Origin: Niebla homalea
Taxonomy: Eukaryota; Ascomycota; Lecanoromycetes; Lecanorales; Ramalinaceae
Length of the DNA: 64,000 nt
Direction of reading: 5' to 3'
Assembly (NCBI GenBank): GCA_019925105.1
Contig: JAHGAU010000005.1
Location: 992,001-1,056,000 of the forward strand
A program made the translations under genes and the position numbers. Each line of letters starts with the position of its first letter. Positions within the stretch are counted from its first letter, which is position 1. The notes beneath the pieces were generated by a model. It saw only the letters and a list, made by a program, of their open reading frames with translations, was not told where the DNA came from and did no database searches. Positions 61,376 through 64,000 of this stretch are shown here, in pieces.

Positions 61376-64000
61376 TAATTAATAGTTTTAATAATAAGGT
61401 TAAGTTATTCTTTAATTACATTATAAATATATATAGTTTACGTACCCGTAATATTACCCTTTTTTAGAGTTTAAAGGTCTTTACGTTTTATATAATATAC
61501 CGATTTTAAATACGTTTTCCGAATAATATTGGTTATTAAATTCTAAATTATTTCCTTTAAAAAGGGAATAATTATTAATAACTTATATATATTATTTTTA
61601 TATTTTTATACCGCTTTATTTCGATTAATTAAAACTTATCCGTAAATTTTTAAAATCTTTTGGAATATAAGGTTAATTAAACTTTTTATAATTATTAACT
61701 TCTTCTATAACGTAAATAATAACTTTAATATTAATATATTAATAAATATATAATTAAATCGCCGGTTAAATATATCCGCCGGGTTAAAAATACTTAATCG
61801 GTACTTAATAAAAAGTTAAATAAAGTTAACTTTATTGCTTATCGTATTTACCTGCCGTTTAAAGTAATAACCCTTATAAAACCTTTTAAGTTATTATAGT
61901 CGGTTAATACCTTAATCATATAGAAATTACCCTTAAAATAATAATATTATTACTTAAAAGCTACGATAATTATTAATAATTCCTAATTATAAATTTTATA
62001 ATTACGTTCTATATTTATTATTTTACGGGATTAAAAAGCGATAAGTTATTATTATTTATTTTAATATAATTAAAATAAGATATTTATAAGGTTAAAGTTA
62101 AATATATTTATTTTAATTTTAATTTAAAGGTTTAAGTTAAAATAATATAAAATTAGGATATTAAGGAACGTTTTATATAACTCTTTAAACGCTTATTTTA
62201 TTATTAAAGGTTACGTAAACGGGCTATACTTTATATTTTTTATATTCCTTTTTAATAATTCTATTAAAAAAACCGTTTTTATAAAATAATAATAAATAAA
62301 ACGCTTAAAGAAGTTAATAAAATTAAGGAAGACTTATATATTATAAAAGGACTTAAACTTATATAATAATATAATTATATTTACCTTATTTTTATTTATC
62401 GTTATACTTATAATTAATATTATAAATCTTAAAAATTTTACTTTAATAATAAAAAACTTATACTTTTTAAGATTTATAAAAAGTTTAAACTTTTAAAGCC
62501 GATTTAAAACCCGTTTTATATACGTTAAATATTTATTTTTAATACGTAAGAAAATTAAGATATTATTTAAATATATAATATAAAATTTATTAATAATACC
62601 GGTTAATAACTTATTAATATAAGTTTAAAAAGTTACCGGTATATTTATTAATTTAAATAATATAATTATATACTTAAAGTAACCGTAACGTATCCGGAAT
62701 GTAATTTTTTATTTATTATCCGCTTTAATCCGTATATAATAATAAGTATCCTTAAGATTAAACTTAATAAATTTTTTTATTCCGTAAAGTTAATTTAAAG
62801 TTTTATTAATTAAAAGTAAAAAATAACGATTCTTAACTGTTACTTTATTTAACCCCCGGTAATTCACATAAAGGCATAAACCCCCGTTTTCTTAAGTATA
62901 AAAAGGATTAATAAACCCGTAAGATTAATAAAATATTATATTTATTTTTTTATTAATACTTTATTTAAGTAAGCTTAAAAAGTTATTAATTCTATATTAA
63001 ATAAATTATATAAAGGTTTATATAGCGGTTTAATAATAGTTTTAATTATATAATTATATTTTATATACGTAAGGAGTTTATTGGCTTTTTCTATTAAAAA
63101 AACGTTTATATATTCGGATAACTTAATTAATAAAAACGGTTTCTTTATAGTTAAATTATGGCCCGTATAACTTTTAACCGCTCTTAAGTTAATTTAATTC
63201 CTAAATAACGGGTTTATAAATATTAAGGTATATATTATTGGCTCCTTTTTTAATATTACTGTGAAAATATATAGTTTATTAATTTAAAAAGTTTACTTAT
63301 TAACTTTAAAACGTTATTTTTTCTTTTTAAGGTTTAATTTAATTTTTAAATTAATTAAACCTGGTATCCTTAAAGTTATTAACGGGCCTTATTTATTTAT
63401 TACGTATATAATAATCTTTATTATTTTTAATTACTTTTAATTATTGCGTATATAAAGCTTTAATAAATAAACGTTATAATAGAATATATTATTATTATTT
63501 ATTTAAGTAAACTTTAATAAAACCGCGTTTTAAATATAAAATAAATCCTTCTTTATTATAAAGTTTTAATTAATTATATTAATTTTTACTTTTATATTAA
63601 GATAGATTTCTATATTCCTTTTTTTAATATTATTAAGGAATATTTAACTTTTATTAATAATAACCTTTTCCGAGATTAATAATTACGATTTTTATGTCCT
63701 GATAAAGCTTTTATCGCGGGATTAACGTTTCTAAAACTATTTTCCCTTTTTATATATAAAGTGGATTTAATAACTTTCTATTCTTTTTTAAATAATGGAT
63801 AGTTTAATTTCTTATATTTTTTTACTTAATAATAATAATATGTTATATTAAAAGGTCTATTTATTAATTTTATAAAAAGTTTTAATTCGGCGGTTAACTT
63901 ATAAAGGATTTAAATTCCTTCCTTAAAAACTTATTCTTAATAATCTTCTTTTTATTCTTTTTTTATAAAGAGTAAACGGTTATATCGTTAAATTTAAAAC
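61376..64000 (-). mobile_element. Ty3/gypsy copy C, resumed after the LINE nest
   Basis: The minus strand aligns with copy A from about 34,510 back to about 31,900, so it covers the integrase N-terminus, RNase H and RT. The RT block with the mutated active-site aspartates appears near 62,570. The rest of the element, including the second LTR, is outside the window. Confidence 0.82.

Larger units (their letters stand above)
28671..64000. repeat. AT-rich, RIP-mutated nested transposon block
   Basis: More than 35 kb are extremely AT-rich with no intact gene. CpA and TpG are nearly absent, while TpA is abundant and CpG is still common. That pattern is expected from RIP (CpA to TpA on either strand), not from simple CpG deamination. 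Stop codons fill every frame; the two short open frames at 59,329 and 59,825 lie inside a LINE and are chance. The block is probably heterochromatin. It can be resolved into nested elements, listed separately. About 28,671-28,932, 29,456-29,504, 29,746-29,929, 38,163-38,480 and 39,975-40,474 are degraded sequence I could not assign. Confidence 0.9.

Noticed and set aside
1..64000. CRISPR arrays, bacterial operons, phage or secondary-metabolite cluster genes.
   Set aside because: No regularly spaced repeats, Shine-Dalgarno-led operons, phage genes, or PKS/NRPS/terpene genes are present; the genes are eukaryotic housekeeping types with introns.

Overview
The window is fungal nuclear DNA, most likely from a filamentous ascomycete (Pezizomycotina). 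The support is short spliceosomal introns (mostly 46-70 nt, several with CTAAC-type branch sites), fungal forms of the housekeeping proteins, a Zn2Cys6 transcription factor, and a repeat block that looks degraded by repeat-induced point mutation (RIP). I cannot fix the genus.

Positions 1 to about 28,670 are an ordinary gene-rich euchromatic arm. In order: APC4 (anaphase-promoting complex subunit, minus, 3' end beyond the window edge); delta-COP (minus); an unrecognised acidic protein (plus, divergent from delta-COP); a NIPA-type magnesium transporter (plus); a Sac2/INPP5F-like phosphoinositide phosphatase (plus); a class II cAMP phosphodiesterase (plus); an Ssh4-like Rsp5 adaptor (minus, convergent with the phosphodiesterase); UCH37 (minus); a Zn2Cys6 regulator (minus); a 2.6-kb gene-poor gap; and karyopherin beta-2/Kap104 (minus). 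I rebuilt each gene exon by exon. Every complete model closes to a whole number of codons, and the UCH37 model places Cys, His and Asp at 88, 164 and 179, the numbers known for human UCH37. Two introns (APC4 and UCH37) are best explained as GC-AG introns. The genes are unrelated and do not form a cluster.

From about 28,670 to 64,000 the DNA is extremely AT-rich and carries no intact gene. CpA/TpG is almost absent while CpG survives, the usual mark of RIP. The block can be read as nested transposons: an uncharacterised repeat of about 520 bp (X), a small GC-rich hairpin element inserted in X, a full-length Ty3/gypsy element (30,439-37,869; 211-bp LTRs, TSD CTTTA) also inserted in X, a 1.49-kb short LTR element (163-bp LTRs, TSD AAGTA), and a second copy of the gypsy family in reverse orientation starting at 40,627. 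That second gypsy copy is split by a LINE (L1), which is itself split by two more LINEs (L2, L3). All three LINEs are on the minus strand, about 5.8 kb long, with 13-14 bp target duplications.

I found no evidence for a new multi-gene system. The most unusual objects are the GC-rich hairpin element near 30 kb, the short LTR element, the three-layer LINE nest, and a conserved-looking but unrecognised acidic protein.
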